Assembly (NCBI GenBank): GCA_016786725.1
Contig: JAEUVU010000007.1
Location: forward strand, 496,001 to 560,000
Reading direction: 5' to 3'
Length of the DNA: 64,000 nucleotides
From: Ferruginibacter sp.
Lineage (GTDB): Bacteria > Bacteroidota > Bacteroidia > Chitinophagales > Chitinophagaceae
Below the pieces are notes generated by a model. The model saw only the letters and a list, made by a program, of their open reading frames with translations. It did no database searches and was not told the origin of the DNA. Shown here one piece after another: positions 34,901-42,500 of the stretch (positions within the stretch are counted from its first letter, which is position 1; every line of letters starts with the position of its first letter). The translations under genes and the position numbers were made by a program.

Positions 34901-35349
34901 TTTTCGGTAAGCACCTGGGCAATACCCCGCCTTACCTGAAGACGAAGTTTTTCATGATCGGCCTCAAAATAAACCACCATTTTATTATTTACCAGTTTGG
35001 TACCGGCAGAGGTGTTCTGCCATTCTATACCGAGGCCTATATTGCTTTGCTGCATTTCAGCGAAATCGTTGTAAAGCACAATATTGGCACGGCGCTGCAG
35101 GCTGTATTCAGCCGCACTTTCCATTTGCGGCAATTCCTTTTCGGCGCTTTGCGCTATAAATTTTGCCAGTTCCTCGCCATTTTGATGGTAGTAAATATTA
35201 AAATTTCTGGTTTGATAATAACTCCATTTGAATTTCTTATACTGAACCCTGTTTTTGCCAAATTCCACTGCATTTACCTGCGCAAAAGCAAAATAAGAAG
35301 TAGTTAAAAGGAAAAAGGAAATCAGAGAAATTCTGCTGAACTTTGCCAT
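31933..35349 (-). CDS. Large outer-membrane protein with TolB-like propeller and BamA-like barrel
   Basis: An 1138-residue secreted protein. It has a signal peptide (residues 1-23, ending YFAFAQ) and an N-terminal region resembling a gluzincin metallopeptidase but without HExxH (YYQTRNFNIYYHQ, LPKWLTDGYISYLAQNW). A WD40/PD40-type propeller follows (about 330-560; repeats such as GHTDIFTYDIQKEKAKQIT and KTGIIFSSNRP), then a linker rich in Lys/Thr/Val, and a C-terminal Omp85-like barrel (about 720-1138) ending MYFALGLDF. It may be a surface receptor or secretion component; no specific function can be given. Confidence 0.8.
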   Translation of the reverse strand: MAKFSRISLISFFLLTTSYFAFAQVNAVEFGKNRVQYKKFKWSYYQTRNFNIYYHQNGEELAKFIAQSAEKELPQMESAAEYSLQRRANIVLYNDFAEMQQSNIGLGIEWQNTSAGTKLVNNKMVVYFEADHEKLRLQVRRGIAQVLTENRLFGDDVGEVAGNQALLDLPKWLTDGYISYLAQNWSTELDDEMKSEMLSGDYSKFSKFAFVKPQLAGHAFWYYIEEKYKKENVTYLLYLATVYKNLNKACLQVCKKKFKEVLEEFMEYQDDKYYKDIAKRKQYPKGSYVDGFTINNRLDYFRFNVNPTKRNNSYVVTQFKKGIVRVIYNDEYENKTLLKYGVRSYLNEMNPNYPMMAWDGKGTRIAVIYTAEGRLKLFVYDIINRQKQIKIDLTKDFDQVQDIKYMLNPNTLLLTAVKNGHTDIFTYDIQKEKAKQITNDVYDDLDASFVAFPNKTGIIFSSNRPTAAAKGSETVLPSNSKYNIFLITDFGDKPELNQITQLSKLKYGNARFPMQYNQSHFTFVSDENGVGNRYAGFFTTKKAGLDTLVIIADQILRNPSSKEVDSTLKAFRKNDVDSVAVVSVSEDSAYTFPLTNYQSTLAETRIAGDNNQVSEVTRQSDDKVLYKLKIDEMTLKRRNVTVPPTEYMKKLMNEYRDTAAANKAIKTVNPAKKEEDVFQTEFANEKKDSSVTAEVPVSSVAKYDVLKTMKKFRYKPPKFSVDYGSAGFYTGVLINRYQPYSGRFNQNPIRLNSGTPLSGLIRLGTTELMEDVRITGGFKISTNLKDNEWLMSYQNYKRRLDWGATYYRNVVQNFVPYDSTSGGNPDYYAGRIFTNLYQVNVSYPFDKTKSIRLTTGIRSDKGVITSDANDAATVSLPDNKTLYSTTKLEYIYDNSMNPAMNIWNGLRYKVYFDYNRQINKVRFAEGPSTFNLGFDARYYYPIHRNFIWAGRAAGDFSWGNQKLIYYLGGVDGWLMFGPNQSTPGGRDKYFNTANPPAADQNYAFESLAVNMRGFIQNVANGNNAVVINSEFRLPVVSTFFNRTLNNSFLNNFQIVQFIDLGTAWNGAYSGIKRPIAVYGEPPVQVKVKAGGIGPFAGGYGFGARSTLLGYFLKFDVAWPMNVLFKGKPVMYFALGLDF

Positions 35350-35422
35350 ACGCTATCGTTGATATTGAGTATTAAAATTACTTGATTCGGGTTAATCCTT
35401 AAAAAACAATTTAAAAGCCATA

Positions 35423-36070
35423 ATGTTAAAAATAAAAGCCTTTGTTTTCAGCCCCATACAGGAAAATACGTATGTACTGTATAATGACTTCAATGACTGT
35501 ATAATTATTGACCCCGGCTGTTACTTTCCCGAAGAGAAAGATGAGTTGAAGGGTTTTATTACACAGAGCAATTTAATGCCCCGGATGCTGCTTAATACCC
35601 ACTGCCACCTGGATCATGTTTTTGGCAATAAGTTTATTGCAGAAACATATGGATTAACCCTGCAACTGCACGAAAAAGAAAAAAAACTGCTCGATTATGC
35701 CCCCACATCGGGGCTGGTGTATAATATGCCTTTTGACAACTATACAGGGGAATATATTTATTTAAAAGAAGATGATATTATTAAACTGGGAGAAGATGAA
35801 CTGAAAGTGATTGAAGCGCCCGGCCATTCTCCGGGGCATATTTGTTTTTATTGTGAAAAACAAAATTTCATCATCAGCGGCGATGTATTGTTTAACCGCA
35901 GTATTGGCCGTACCGACCTGCCGGGAGGCGATCATCAGACTCTGCTAAACAATATCCGTAAAAAATTATTTGTGTTACCGGACGATACGGTTGTTTACAG
36001 CGGGCACGGGCCAACGACAACGATTGGAGGGGAGAAGAAATATAACCCGTTTTTAAATGGACTGGCATAA
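35423..36070 (+). CDS. MBL-fold metallo-hydrolase (glyoxalase II-like)
   Basis: A 215-residue metallo-beta-lactamase-fold enzyme. The metal motif THCHLDH has H60, H62, D64 and H65. Further ligands are in PGHSPGHICFY, ISGDVLF and the terminal SGHGPTTTIGGEKKYNPFL. It resembles the short hydroxyacylglutathione hydrolase-like group widespread in bacteria; the substrate is unknown. Its 3' end overlaps that of the epimerase gene by 18 bases, tail to tail. Confidence 0.93.
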   Translation: MLKIKAFVFSPIQENTYVLYNDFNDCIIIDPGCYFPEEKDELKGFITQSNLMPRMLLNTHCHLDHVFGNKFIAETYGLTLQLHEKEKKLLDYAPTSGLVYNMPFDNYTGEYIYLKEDDIIKLGEDELKVIEAPGHSPGHICFYCEKQNFIISGDVLFNRSIGRTDLPGGDHQTLLNNIRKKLFVLPDDTVVYSGHGPTTTIGGEKKYNPFLNGLA

Positions 36071-36451
36071 TTCCACCAACACCCCATTTGTTCCTTTTGG
36101 ATGAAGAAAGCAAACTAATTTATTATCAGCCCCATTTTTGGGTTCTTCATTCAGCAAAACAAAACCTTCGCCCAGCAGGCGTTTCATCTCAGTTTTGATA
36201 TCAGCCACTTCAAAAGCAATATGGTGCAGGCCTTCGCCCTTGCGTTCAATATATTTTGCTATAACGCCGTTCGGGTCGGTGCTTTCCAGCAATTCAATTT
36301 TAGTTTCTCCTTTTTGAAAAAATGCAGTGTTTACTTTTTCAGATTCTACCGTTTCTGTTTTGTAGCACTCAGTATTCAACAATTTTTCAAACAAAGGAAC
36401 CGATGTTGTAAGCTGCTTTACAGCAATGCCGATATGCTCTACTTTTAACAT
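36053..36451 (-). CDS. mce: Methylmalonyl-CoA epimerase
   Basis: A 132-residue vicinal-oxygen-chelate protein that interconverts (R)- and (S)-methylmalonyl-CoA. The pattern is KVEHIGIAVKQL at the start, a central GLHHIAFEVADI, then FLHPKGTNGVLVELCQ at the end, with metal-binding H6, the central His and the late Glu. It works with a B12-dependent mutase in propionate and branched-chain catabolism; a mutase B12 subunit lies at 61404-61817 in this window. Confidence 0.92.
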   Translation of the reverse strand: MLKVEHIGIAVKQLTTSVPLFEKLLNTECYKTETVESEKVNTAFFQKGETKIELLESTDPNGVIAKYIERKGEGLHHIAFEVADIKTEMKRLLGEGFVLLNEEPKNGADNKLVCFLHPKGTNGVLVELCQSI

Positions 36452-36487
36452 GATAAAACATTTTTTGTAAAAGTAGTTTTTTAGCGG

Positions 36488-38737
36488 CTACTTAAAAACA
36501 AGCTTTTGTGTAAACCGGAAAGGCGCTAAAAAAGCATTGATGCCTTCAATGGTAATTTCAATATCTTTTTGCAGGTCAGCGGCAGGCAGGTTTAAAAAAA
36601 TTTGTTCACCGCTCTGTACGCTCCAGTCTGCTTTCCAGAATAAAGGAGCATTATTTGGGCTTGAGATTGTTAGCAGCTCATCTTTTCTTTCCAGCGTGTA
36701 ACCCACCAATGTTGTTTTAGATAAACCTTTGATTTTTTCTTCGGCAGCCGAAAAATCCTGCCTGGTATATATCAGAAGATCGCCGGCATCCCCACCCCTG
36801 ATATCCATTAACTCATTTCTTAATCCTGTTTTTGGTTTAAGGCTTATAGTGTGATATTTTATCATCGCCACATCCCTTATCAAAATACCTGCAAGTGAAC
36901 TTAAATTGGATTCCGGTAAATCCATATCATTCAAATATACCCCAACCGTTCCTCCGTTTGTACCTCTTATGGTAGGGGTACCATCTGCATTATCAATTAT
37001 TTTTAAACCCGGCATCCTGCCTTTAAGAAAATCGAAAAGTGACCTGTTATCAACTTCTTCAGGATTTTTTATAAAATCAAATTCGTTTCTTGTGCCCTGT
37101 GATTTTTTCATCTGTCCCGAAACGTATTTGTCTGCAAATTTCTCTGATTCTGTTTTTTCCTTATCCGCCTTAACAATTACTTCCTTTAGTTCTTTTTTAT
37201 CAGGCGTCAGTTTGTTGCTGCTATCAGCATTATATGATGGTGGTCCGCAAAGAAAATTCAAACCAGGCCGATGAGTGTTTGGGTTTTCTTTGGAGGGAAC
37301 AACTTTCAGCTCCAGGAAAACATCATTTTTCTCTGCTGATTTATCTGCAAGCTGATAATACACGGTTACCGTGTCAAAAAAAATCAGGTTATCTATTTGC
37401 AACCTTCCTTCATTGTCTGTTTTTGTAACCAGGTATTGTTTTTTAAAATTTTTTTGCTGCAGTATAATATTTACATTTTTATTTTTAAGGGGTTTCTTTT
37501 GGCCGTTACTCAAAATACCGCTTAAAGAAAGATACCTGTTGTATTCACTGTTCAGCGCATTAAAGCCACTGGGTTCTTCAGCAGTTGCAATCAACTGGTC
37601 ATTGATGGAGATACGGTCGGTTACTGCCAAAAAATCAAGGTCTTTTTTTGCTGCGGAAGCAGAATCAGCCTTTTTAATTTGTATAGAAGCCTTGCCACTG
37701 ATCATATCAGGCAAGGCTATCTTTGCTTCTCTTTTATTGGCCGTATCAATCACACTGATAAAATTGGGGGGAGCAGATATACGGGAATTGTAAACAACTC
37801 TCCGGGCATATATCTTTCTTGATTTATCAGTAAGCCGGAAAGTAATAAACCCGGCAGGAAAATTTTCTCTTTTTAATTCTTCTTTTACCGCACTTAAACC
37901 ATTCTGGAAACTAATGGCTGCATCATAAACAACAGAGTCGCTGCATACAGCTTCCATACGGTAATCGGGAATATTATCAGTTGCCCCGGTATAAGATATC
38001 AGGTTATAAATAATGCTGCTCTCATTTACAGTGGTATTAAGTGTAATGCCGGTTGATGCCGCTATCGGTACCGTGGTACGGGCTTCCTTACTTTGCTTAT
38101 CTTTTACTTCAATGTAGTACCGTACTTTATCTTCGGGGTTTAAAATTACCTTTGCAAATCCCAGCTCATTTGTTTCAAACACAGCATAAATATTTGTTTT
38201 GCCATCGGTAATTTTGCCTTTGGCAACTACCGGGTTTAAATTTTCATCTGTGCATTGCACCAGTATATTATTGGGCGATTCTGCCACAAATGTACCTCCT
38301 TCAAAAAACGAGGAGATATAGATGTTGTTACCTGCTTTTTTTTGTGGTACCTGGCTGTTATTTTTTATGAACACTTTTTTAATTGAACTGCATTCCTGGC
38401 CATCAGCATTATTTACATAGCAATACAATAAATAGAATTCGCCCTTTCCGGTTTCAGGTAGTACAACATGCCCGCTGGATACGTTTAAATTAAATGGGAG
38501 CATCTGTTTTGTCAGCCTGTTTCCATTGCAATCCAGTAATTCAACAAAAAGCGTATTATTGATCTTTGCAGAAGGATTTAGCAGTAAAATCTGGAACTGA
38601 ATTATTTCAGCATTGCTGTAGTTTTCTTTATCAGTAGTAATGTGGAGTTTTGCGTTTCCGGGAAAAGCGGTTACGTTACTCAGCAGCGTGCAAAAAAACA
38701 TGCATATGGGTATACAATGTCTGGCTACATTTTTCAT
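36488..38737 (-). CDS. Secreted protein with MG2-like repeats and a TonB-receptor-type plug domain
   Basis: A 749-residue protein started at MKNVARHCIP (38737), which gives a signal peptide. The N-terminal half has Ig/MG2-like segments (LHITTDKENYSNAEIIQFQILL), the middle a carboxypeptidase-regulatory-like domain (LVTKTDNEGRLQIDNLIFFDTV), and the C-terminal part a plug-like domain (SLFDFLKGRMPGLKI, PTIRGTNGGTVGVYLND). There is no barrel, so it is not a complete TonB-dependent transporter. This alpha-2-macroglobulin-like/plug layout recurs in Bacteroidota without known function. Confidence 0.8.
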   Translation of the reverse strand: MKNVARHCIPICMFFCTLLSNVTAFPGNAKLHITTDKENYSNAEIIQFQILLLNPSAKINNTLFVELLDCNGNRLTKQMLPFNLNVSSGHVVLPETGKGEFYLLYCYVNNADGQECSSIKKVFIKNNSQVPQKKAGNNIYISSFFEGGTFVAESPNNILVQCTDENLNPVVAKGKITDGKTNIYAVFETNELGFAKVILNPEDKVRYYIEVKDKQSKEARTTVPIAASTGITLNTTVNESSIIYNLISYTGATDNIPDYRMEAVCSDSVVYDAAISFQNGLSAVKEELKRENFPAGFITFRLTDKSRKIYARRVVYNSRISAPPNFISVIDTANKREAKIALPDMISGKASIQIKKADSASAAKKDLDFLAVTDRISINDQLIATAEEPSGFNALNSEYNRYLSLSGILSNGQKKPLKNKNVNIILQQKNFKKQYLVTKTDNEGRLQIDNLIFFDTVTVYYQLADKSAEKNDVFLELKVVPSKENPNTHRPGLNFLCGPPSYNADSSNKLTPDKKELKEVIVKADKEKTESEKFADKYVSGQMKKSQGTRNEFDFIKNPEEVDNRSLFDFLKGRMPGLKIIDNADGTPTIRGTNGGTVGVYLNDMDLPESNLSSLAGILIRDVAMIKYHTISLKPKTGLRNELMDIRGGDAGDLLIYTRQDFSAAEEKIKGLSKTTLVGYTLERKDELLTISSPNNAPLFWKADWSVQSGEQIFLNLPAADLQKDIEITIEGINAFLAPFRFTQKLVFK

Positions 38738-38914
38738 TTTGGCAGTTTTAGGTAAAAATACTATGGTTTGGTGCTCATCAGTGGTCATTACCACCAAAGC
38801 CTGGTAATGATGTTCAAATGCAGACGATTACATAAGTGCCCACAGGGAATTTTACGAAATCGGTAAATTCACTTAAAACTACTATTTCAAACTGTAAAAT
38901 AGAACCTTTTGCAG

Positions 38915-38922
38915 TAATTTTG
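38915..38922 (+). promoter_or_regulatory. -7 box (TAATTTTG) of the iscSUA operon
   Basis: TAATTTTG fits TAnnTTTG and lies 34 bases before the iscS ATG. No clear -33 TTG is at the right distance. No IscR-like palindrome was recognised. Confidence 0.4.
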
Positions 38923-38956
38923 CGTTATACAAACAGAAACTAAAGAGATTGATTTT

Positions 38957-40174
38957 ATGTTGAAATTGCCTATTTACTTAGATAATAATGCCACCACCCC
39001 CATGGATCCCAGGGTTTTGGAAGCCATGACCCCATATTTTTTAGAGCATTTTGGTAATGCTGCCAGTCGCAACCACCCTTTTGGCTGGGAGGCTGAAGAG
39101 GCTGTTGATTATGCCCGTGAACAGGTGGCCAAACTGATTGGCGCTGATCCGAAAGAGATCATTTTTACATCAGGTGCAACTGAGGGCGATAACCTGGGCA
39201 TTAAAGGTGTGTATGAAATGTACGCCAGCAAAGGCAATCACATCATCACAGCTACGACCGAACACAAGGCGGTTTTAGATACCTGCAAGCATATTGAAAA
39301 GATCGGCGGAGAAGTTACCTACCTGCAGGTTAATACAGAAGGGCTGATAGACCTGAAAGAATTGGAAGCAGCTATAAAGCCAACTACCATTTTAATAGCC
39401 ATTATGTATGCCAATAACGAAATTGGTGTGATAATGCCCATAAAAGAAATAAGCGCCATTGCACGCAAACACGGTGTTTTATTATTTACAGATGGTACAC
39501 AGGCCGTAGGTAAAATACCGGTTGATGTAAATAAAGATGGTATTGACCTGATGGCGTTCAGCGCTCATAAAATGTACGGACCTAAAGGTGTTGGCGCTTT
39601 ATATGTTCGCCGTAAAAACCCAAGGGTAAAAGTTACTGCACAAATGGATGGAGGCGGCCATGAGCGTGGCATGCGTAGCGGAACATTAAATGTACCGGGC
39701 ATTGTTGGCTTTGGCAAGGCATGCGAAATTTGTATGCTGGATATGGAAGAAGATACAAAACGCATCTCAAAGATGAGAGATCATCTTGAAACAGAATTAT
39801 TAAAACTGGAAGAAGCATATGTAAACGGCAGCCGTGAACACCGTTTGCCGCATGTTGCCAATATATCTTTTAAACATGTGGAAGGAGAGGGCTTGCTGAT
39901 GGGCTTTAATAAAAATATAGCTTTAAGCAGCGGATCGGCCTGCACTTCTGCCTCTTTAGAACCAAGCTATGTGTTAAAAGCACTTGGATTGGGAGATGAT
40001 CTGGCACATAGTTCGCTCCGTTTTGGATTAGGGAGGTTTACAACTGATGAGCAGATTGAGTACACCATCAAAGCGATAAGTGAAACCGTTTTGAAGTTAA
40101 GAGAGATGAGCCCGCTTTGGGAAATGTATAAGGAAGGAATTGATCTGAACACAATTGAGTGGGCAGCGCACTAA
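38957..40174 (+). CDS. iscS: Cysteine desulfurase IscS
   Basis: A 405-residue PLP enzyme delivering sulfur from cysteine for Fe-S clusters and tRNA thiolation. It has [14 protein letters not shown] at the N-terminus, a [15 protein letters not shown]-phosphate loop, Schiff-base lysine K205 in [12 protein letters not shown], and catalytic cysteine C329 in [16 protein letters not shown], positions nearly the same as in E. coli IscS. The C-terminal IscU-docking tail is present. It heads iscS-iscU-iscA; hscA, hscB and ferredoxin are not adjacent. Confidence 0.97.
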   Translation: MLKLPIYLDNNATTPMDPRVLEAMTPYFLEHFGNAASRNHPFGWEAEEAVDYAREQVAKLIGADPKEIIFTSGATEGDNLGIKGVYEMYASKGNHIITATTEHKAVLDTCKHIEKIGGEVTYLQVNTEGLIDLKELEAAIKPTTILIAIMYANNEIGVIMPIKEISAIARKHGVLLFTDGTQAVGKIPVDVNKDGIDLMAFSAHKMYGPKGVGALYVRRKNPRVKVTAQMDGGGHERGMRSGTLNVPGIVGFGKACEICMLDMEEDTKRISKMRDHLETELLKLEEAYVNGSREHRLPHVANISFKHVEGEGLLMGFNKNIALSSGSACTSASLEPSYVLKALGLGDDLAHSSLRFGLGRFTTDEQIEYTIKAISETVLKLREMSPLWEMYKEGIDLNTIEWAAH

Positions 40175-40217
40175 AAATTATTTTGAATGTTAAATGCTAA
40201 ATTTTATTAAGCACAGC

Positions 40218-40244
40218 AATTCAAAATTTATAATTCAAAATTTA
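40218..40244. repeat. Tandem AATTCAAAATTTA in the iscS-iscU gap
   Basis: Two perfect 13-bp copies (40218-40230, 40232-40244) are separated by one base, just before the iscU start. Confidence 0.7.
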
Positions 40245-40258
40245 AAATAAAAATAATC

Positions 40259-40675
40259 ATGGCATATTCAGAAAAAGTAATTGATCACTACCAGAATCCA
40301 AAAAACGTGGGTACGCTGGATAAAAGCGCAAAAAATGTAGGAACCGGCCTCGTTGGCGCTCCGGAGTGCGGCGATGTAATGCGCCTGCAGATACAGGTTG
40401 ATGATGCAGGAATGATAACCGACGCAAAGTTTAAAACCTTTGGATGCGGTTCTGCCATTGCTTCTTCTTCTCTGGCTACTGAATGGTTGAAGGGAAAAAG
40501 CGTAGATGAGGCATTGAAGATTGATAATATGGACATCGTGGAAGAATTAAATCTTCCTCCTGTAAAAATTCACTGCAGTGTTTTGGCAGAAGATGCTATC
40601 AAATCGGCTATCAACGACTATCGTGTAAAGAATGGTTTAGAAGCTATCAAATTTGAAGAAAGTGTAGTACACTAA
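40259..40675 (+). CDS. iscU: Iron-sulfur cluster scaffold IscU
   Basis: A 138-residue scaffold. Cluster ligands are C37 (APECGDVM), C63 (FGCGSAIASSSLATEW) and C106 (KIHCSVLAEDAIKSAI), with the conserved aspartate D39. The chaperone-recognition motif LPPVK (99-103) is intact, implying an HscA/DnaK partner elsewhere in the genome. It has a few more residues than E. coli IscU at the C-terminus. Gaps to iscS and iscA are filled with repeats. Confidence 0.97.
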   Translation: MAYSEKVIDHYQNPKNVGTLDKSAKNVGTGLVGAPECGDVMRLQIQVDDAGMITDAKFKTFGCGSAIASSSLATEWLKGKSVDEALKIDNMDIVEELNLPPVKIHCSVLAEDAIKSAINDYRVKNGLEAIKFEESVVH

Positions 40676-40681
40676 AAAAAA

Positions 40682-40752
40682 CAAAAGACAAAAATCAAAA
40701 GACAAAACCACATTGGTAAATTTTGATTTTTGACTTTTTAATTTTGACTTTT
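40682..40752. repeat. Inverted repeat of CAAAAGACAAAA words in the iscU-iscA gap
   Basis: The left arm, CAAAAGACAAAAATCAAAAG plus GACAAAA, pairs imperfectly with the right arm, made of TTTTGATTTTTGACTTTTT and TTTTGACTTTTT. The element ends flush against the iscA ATG. Confidence 0.75.
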
Positions 40753-40753
40753 T

Positions 40754-41104
40754 ATGGTAGCAACAGAAAACAGCATATTTATAAGCGATAAGGCGAAAAC
40801 CAAAGTTCTTCAACTAATGGAAGAAGCCGGTATTGCGGGTGACGACACTCATTTTTTAAGAGTAGGCGTAGTTGGCGGCGGATGCAGTGGGTTAAGCTAT
40901 AAAATGGATTTTGATAATGAAGTAAAACCTATGGACCAGGTTTTTGAAGACAAGGGGATTAAAATTGTTTGCGACCTGAAAAGTTTTTTATACCTGGTAA
41001 ATACAGAACTTGAATTCAGCGATGGATTGAATGGCAAAGGTTTTTATTTCAACAATCCCAACGCCAGCCGTAGTTGTGGTTGTGGCGAAAGTTTTGCAGT
41101 GTAA
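40754..41104 (+). CDS. iscA: A-type iron-sulfur carrier (IscA/HesB family)
   Basis: A 116-residue A-type carrier. Conserved cysteines are C44 (VVGGGCSGLSYKMDF) and C108/C110 (SRSCGCGESF). GFYFNNPNASRSCGCG is the family hallmark. IscA, SufA and ErpA cannot be separated by sequence alone; the name follows the operon context. A bidirectional hairpin terminator lies 22 bases downstream. Confidence 0.95.
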   Translation: MVATENSIFISDKAKTKVLQLMEEAGIAGDDTHFLRVGVVGGGCSGLSYKMDFDNEVKPMDQVFEDKGIKIVCDLKSFLYLVNTELEFSDGLNGKGFYFNNPNASRSCGCGESFAV

Positions 41105-41126
41105 GAATATCAGTTCAAAAATATTT

Positions 41127-41160
41127 AAATGCCTCCTGATTTTCAGGAGGCATTTTTATT
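41127..41160. terminator. Bidirectional intrinsic terminator after iscA
   Basis: GCCTCCTG (41131-41138), a five-base loop, and CAGGAGGC (41144-41151) are flanked by AAAT and ATTTTTATT. Both strands give a T-rich tail, serving iscA and the convergent proline-rich gene. Confidence 0.9.
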
Positions 41161-41419
41161 ATAAACTTTCAGATCCCTTTTTTATTGGAGCTGCTGGCGG
41201 TACAGGCGGTGCCGGTGGAGCAGGAGGGGCTGGCGGTACTGCTAATACCGGTGGCTCTGGTGGTAATGGCGGAACTGGTGGCGGGGGAGGGGGTGGCGCA
41301 ATTTCATTGACCGATAACTCGGTTTGTGTGGGCTGTTCGGCCTTTTTTGCTTTGGTTTTTTGTGCCATTATATGCGTTGAAACAGTGCATACTAATAGCA
41401 GCAGCGGAATTTTTTTCAT
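41159..41419 (-). CDS. Small secreted proline-rich protein
   Basis: An 86-residue precursor. The signal peptide MKKIPLLLLVCTVSTHIMAQ is followed by a charged stretch and a polyproline segment (about residues 42-78) made of PP and xPPAPPAPP units, then KKGSESL. It is low-complexity with no recognised domain; it may be a wall-spanning or surface spacer. The GC-rich repeat coding for it produces a glycine-rich shadow frame on the other strand. The signal peptide and shared terminator support it as a real gene. Confidence 0.65.
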   Translation of the reverse strand: MKKIPLLLLVCTVSTHIMAQKTKAKKAEQPTQTELSVNEIAPPPPPPPVPPLPPEPPVLAVPPAPPAPPAPPVPPAAPIKKGSESL

Positions 41420-41460
41420 AATGTAATTTTCGGGTTAGACACAAATGCCTAAATATTCCA

Positions 41461-41498
41461 TAAAAAAATTAAACCCCTGCCTGAAAAAGGCAAGGGTT
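41461..41498 (-). terminator. Orphan minus-strand intrinsic terminator
   Basis: Read on the minus strand: AACCCTTGCCT, a five-base loop, AGGCAGGGGTT (one mismatch), then TAATTTTTTTA. The plus-strand reading lacks a T run. No minus-strand protein gene ends here, which points to a non-coding transcript. Confidence 0.65.
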
Positions 41499-41640
41499 AT
41501 GCACTTGGTATTGGTAAACAAAAGAATTGCCCTAAGGCATATAGATGAACATAAACGTTATTTGAATATTGAACTTCTAAAGCCGGTAATTTTTGGTTAC
41601 ACATATATGACAATGCAGCTTTGTAAAATGCTGCTTTGTT
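41461..41640 (-). ncRNA. Candidate small RNA ending at the orphan terminator
   Basis: A TACATTTG box (41654-41647, minus strand, TAnnTTTG type) lies about 180 bases before the terminator. Between them are small hairpins (for example GCAGC...GCTGC at 41616-41635, read on either strand) and no credible minus-strand reading frame. It does not look like tRNA, tmRNA or a known family that I can name. Confidence 0.3.
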
Positions 41641-41710
41641 GATGTGCAAATGTAACCGCTTGGTTCATATTAGCCTGTTATATAGTAAATTGCACCAATT
41701 CTAAAAATTC

Positions 41711-42433
41711 ATGTGGAGCATTTGTAAAAAAGAGCTTAACCAGTTTTTCAGCAACCTTACCGGCTATATAGCCATTATTCTGTTTTTATTGATAAATGGA
41801 ATTTTTCTTTTTGTTTTAAGCGACAGCAGCATTTTTGAATTTGGCTATGCATCTATGGATAAGTTTTTTGAACTGGCTCCCTGGATTTTAATGTTCCTGC
41901 TTCCTGCTATTACCATGCGTTCTCTTTCCGATGAATTTAAAGCCGGAACCTTTGAGATACTGAAAACAAAACCACTTTCTTCGTGGCAGATTGTTTGGGG
42001 TAAATATTTTTCCATACTCATTGTTTTGTTACTGGCCATTCTTCCAACAATTATTTATGTGGTAACCATTAAGGTTTTGAGTGCACAGGGCGGTATTGAC
42101 AGCGGCGGAATACTGGGAAGCTATATCGGCCTTTTTTTGCTGGTGGCCGTGTTTGCAGCTATTGGTTTGTGCTGCAGCGGATTTACCAATAACGCCGTTG
42201 TTGCATTTTTGATAAGCAGCTTCAGTTGCCTCATTCTTTATTTTGGATTTAGTGCCTTGAGCAGGCTGCCATTCTTTGCAAACGGCCTGGATTATTATGT
42301 TGAAATGCTGGGTATTGATTTTCATTACCGGAGTATGAGCCGCGGTGTGCTCGACAGCAGGGACCTGGTATATTTTATCAGCATGATATTTGTTTTCTTA
42401 TTAACAAGCGTAAAAAACCTGCATAAAAAATAG
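41711..42433 (+). CDS. gldF: Gliding motility ABC transporter permease GldF
   Basis: A 240-residue ABC-2 type permease with six spans. The N-terminal WSICKKELNQFFSNLTGYIAI, then MRSLSDEFKAGTFEILKTKPLSSWQIVWGKY in pieces, and the late SRGVLDSRDLVYFISM are characteristic of GldF (TIGR03518). It forms a complex with GldG and the GldA ATPase needed for gliding in Flavobacterium. gldG follows 67 bases later; gldA is not in the window. Confidence 0.93.
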   Translation: MWSICKKELNQFFSNLTGYIAIILFLLINGIFLFVLSDSSIFEFGYASMDKFFELAPWILMFLLPAITMRSLSDEFKAGTFEILKTKPLSSWQIVWGKYFSILIVLLLAILPTIIYVVTIKVLSAQGGIDSGGILGSYIGLFLLVAVFAAIGLCCSGFTNNAVVAFLISSFSCLILYFGFSALSRLPFFANGLDYYVEMLGIDFHYRSMSRGVLDSRDLVYFISMIFVFLLTSVKNLHKK

Positions 42434-42434
42434 A

Positions 42435-42499
42435 CCTCACCCCTTCCGGTAGCTATCGGAACTCTTCAAAGGAGAGGGTGTTGCGGAGAACAAAGCGAA
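42435..42499. repeat. Interspersed repeat between gldF and gldG
   Basis: CCTCACCCC (from 42435) and GGAGAGGG (42471-42478) match the module at 9303-9334. The near-palindrome TTCCGGTAGCTATCGGAA lies between. GCGGAGAACAAAGCGAA (42483-42499) matches the 19227-19243 module with one mismatch and abuts the gldG ATG. Confidence 0.8.
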
Positions 42500-42500
42500 A

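Noticed and set aside
34186..35307. Plus-strand frames opposite the large outer-membrane protein gene
   Set aside because: Shadows of the 1138-codon minus-strand gene, which has a signal peptide and recognisable domains.
31933..35349. Active metalloprotease annotation for the large outer-membrane protein
   Set aside because: The helix that should carry HExxH reads without it (surrounding LPKWLTDGYISYLAQ has no metal ligands).
41031..41426. Glycine-rich plus-strand frame resembling a PE-PGRS-type protein
   Set aside because: It is the opposite-strand reading of the proline-rich gene and overlaps the iscA 3' end and a terminator; the minus frame has a proper signal peptide.
41445..41642. Plus-strand frame of 65 codons
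   Set aside because: No signal, domain or ribosome-binding site; rich in rare-looking residue order, covers a minus-strand terminator and overlaps the candidate small RNA.
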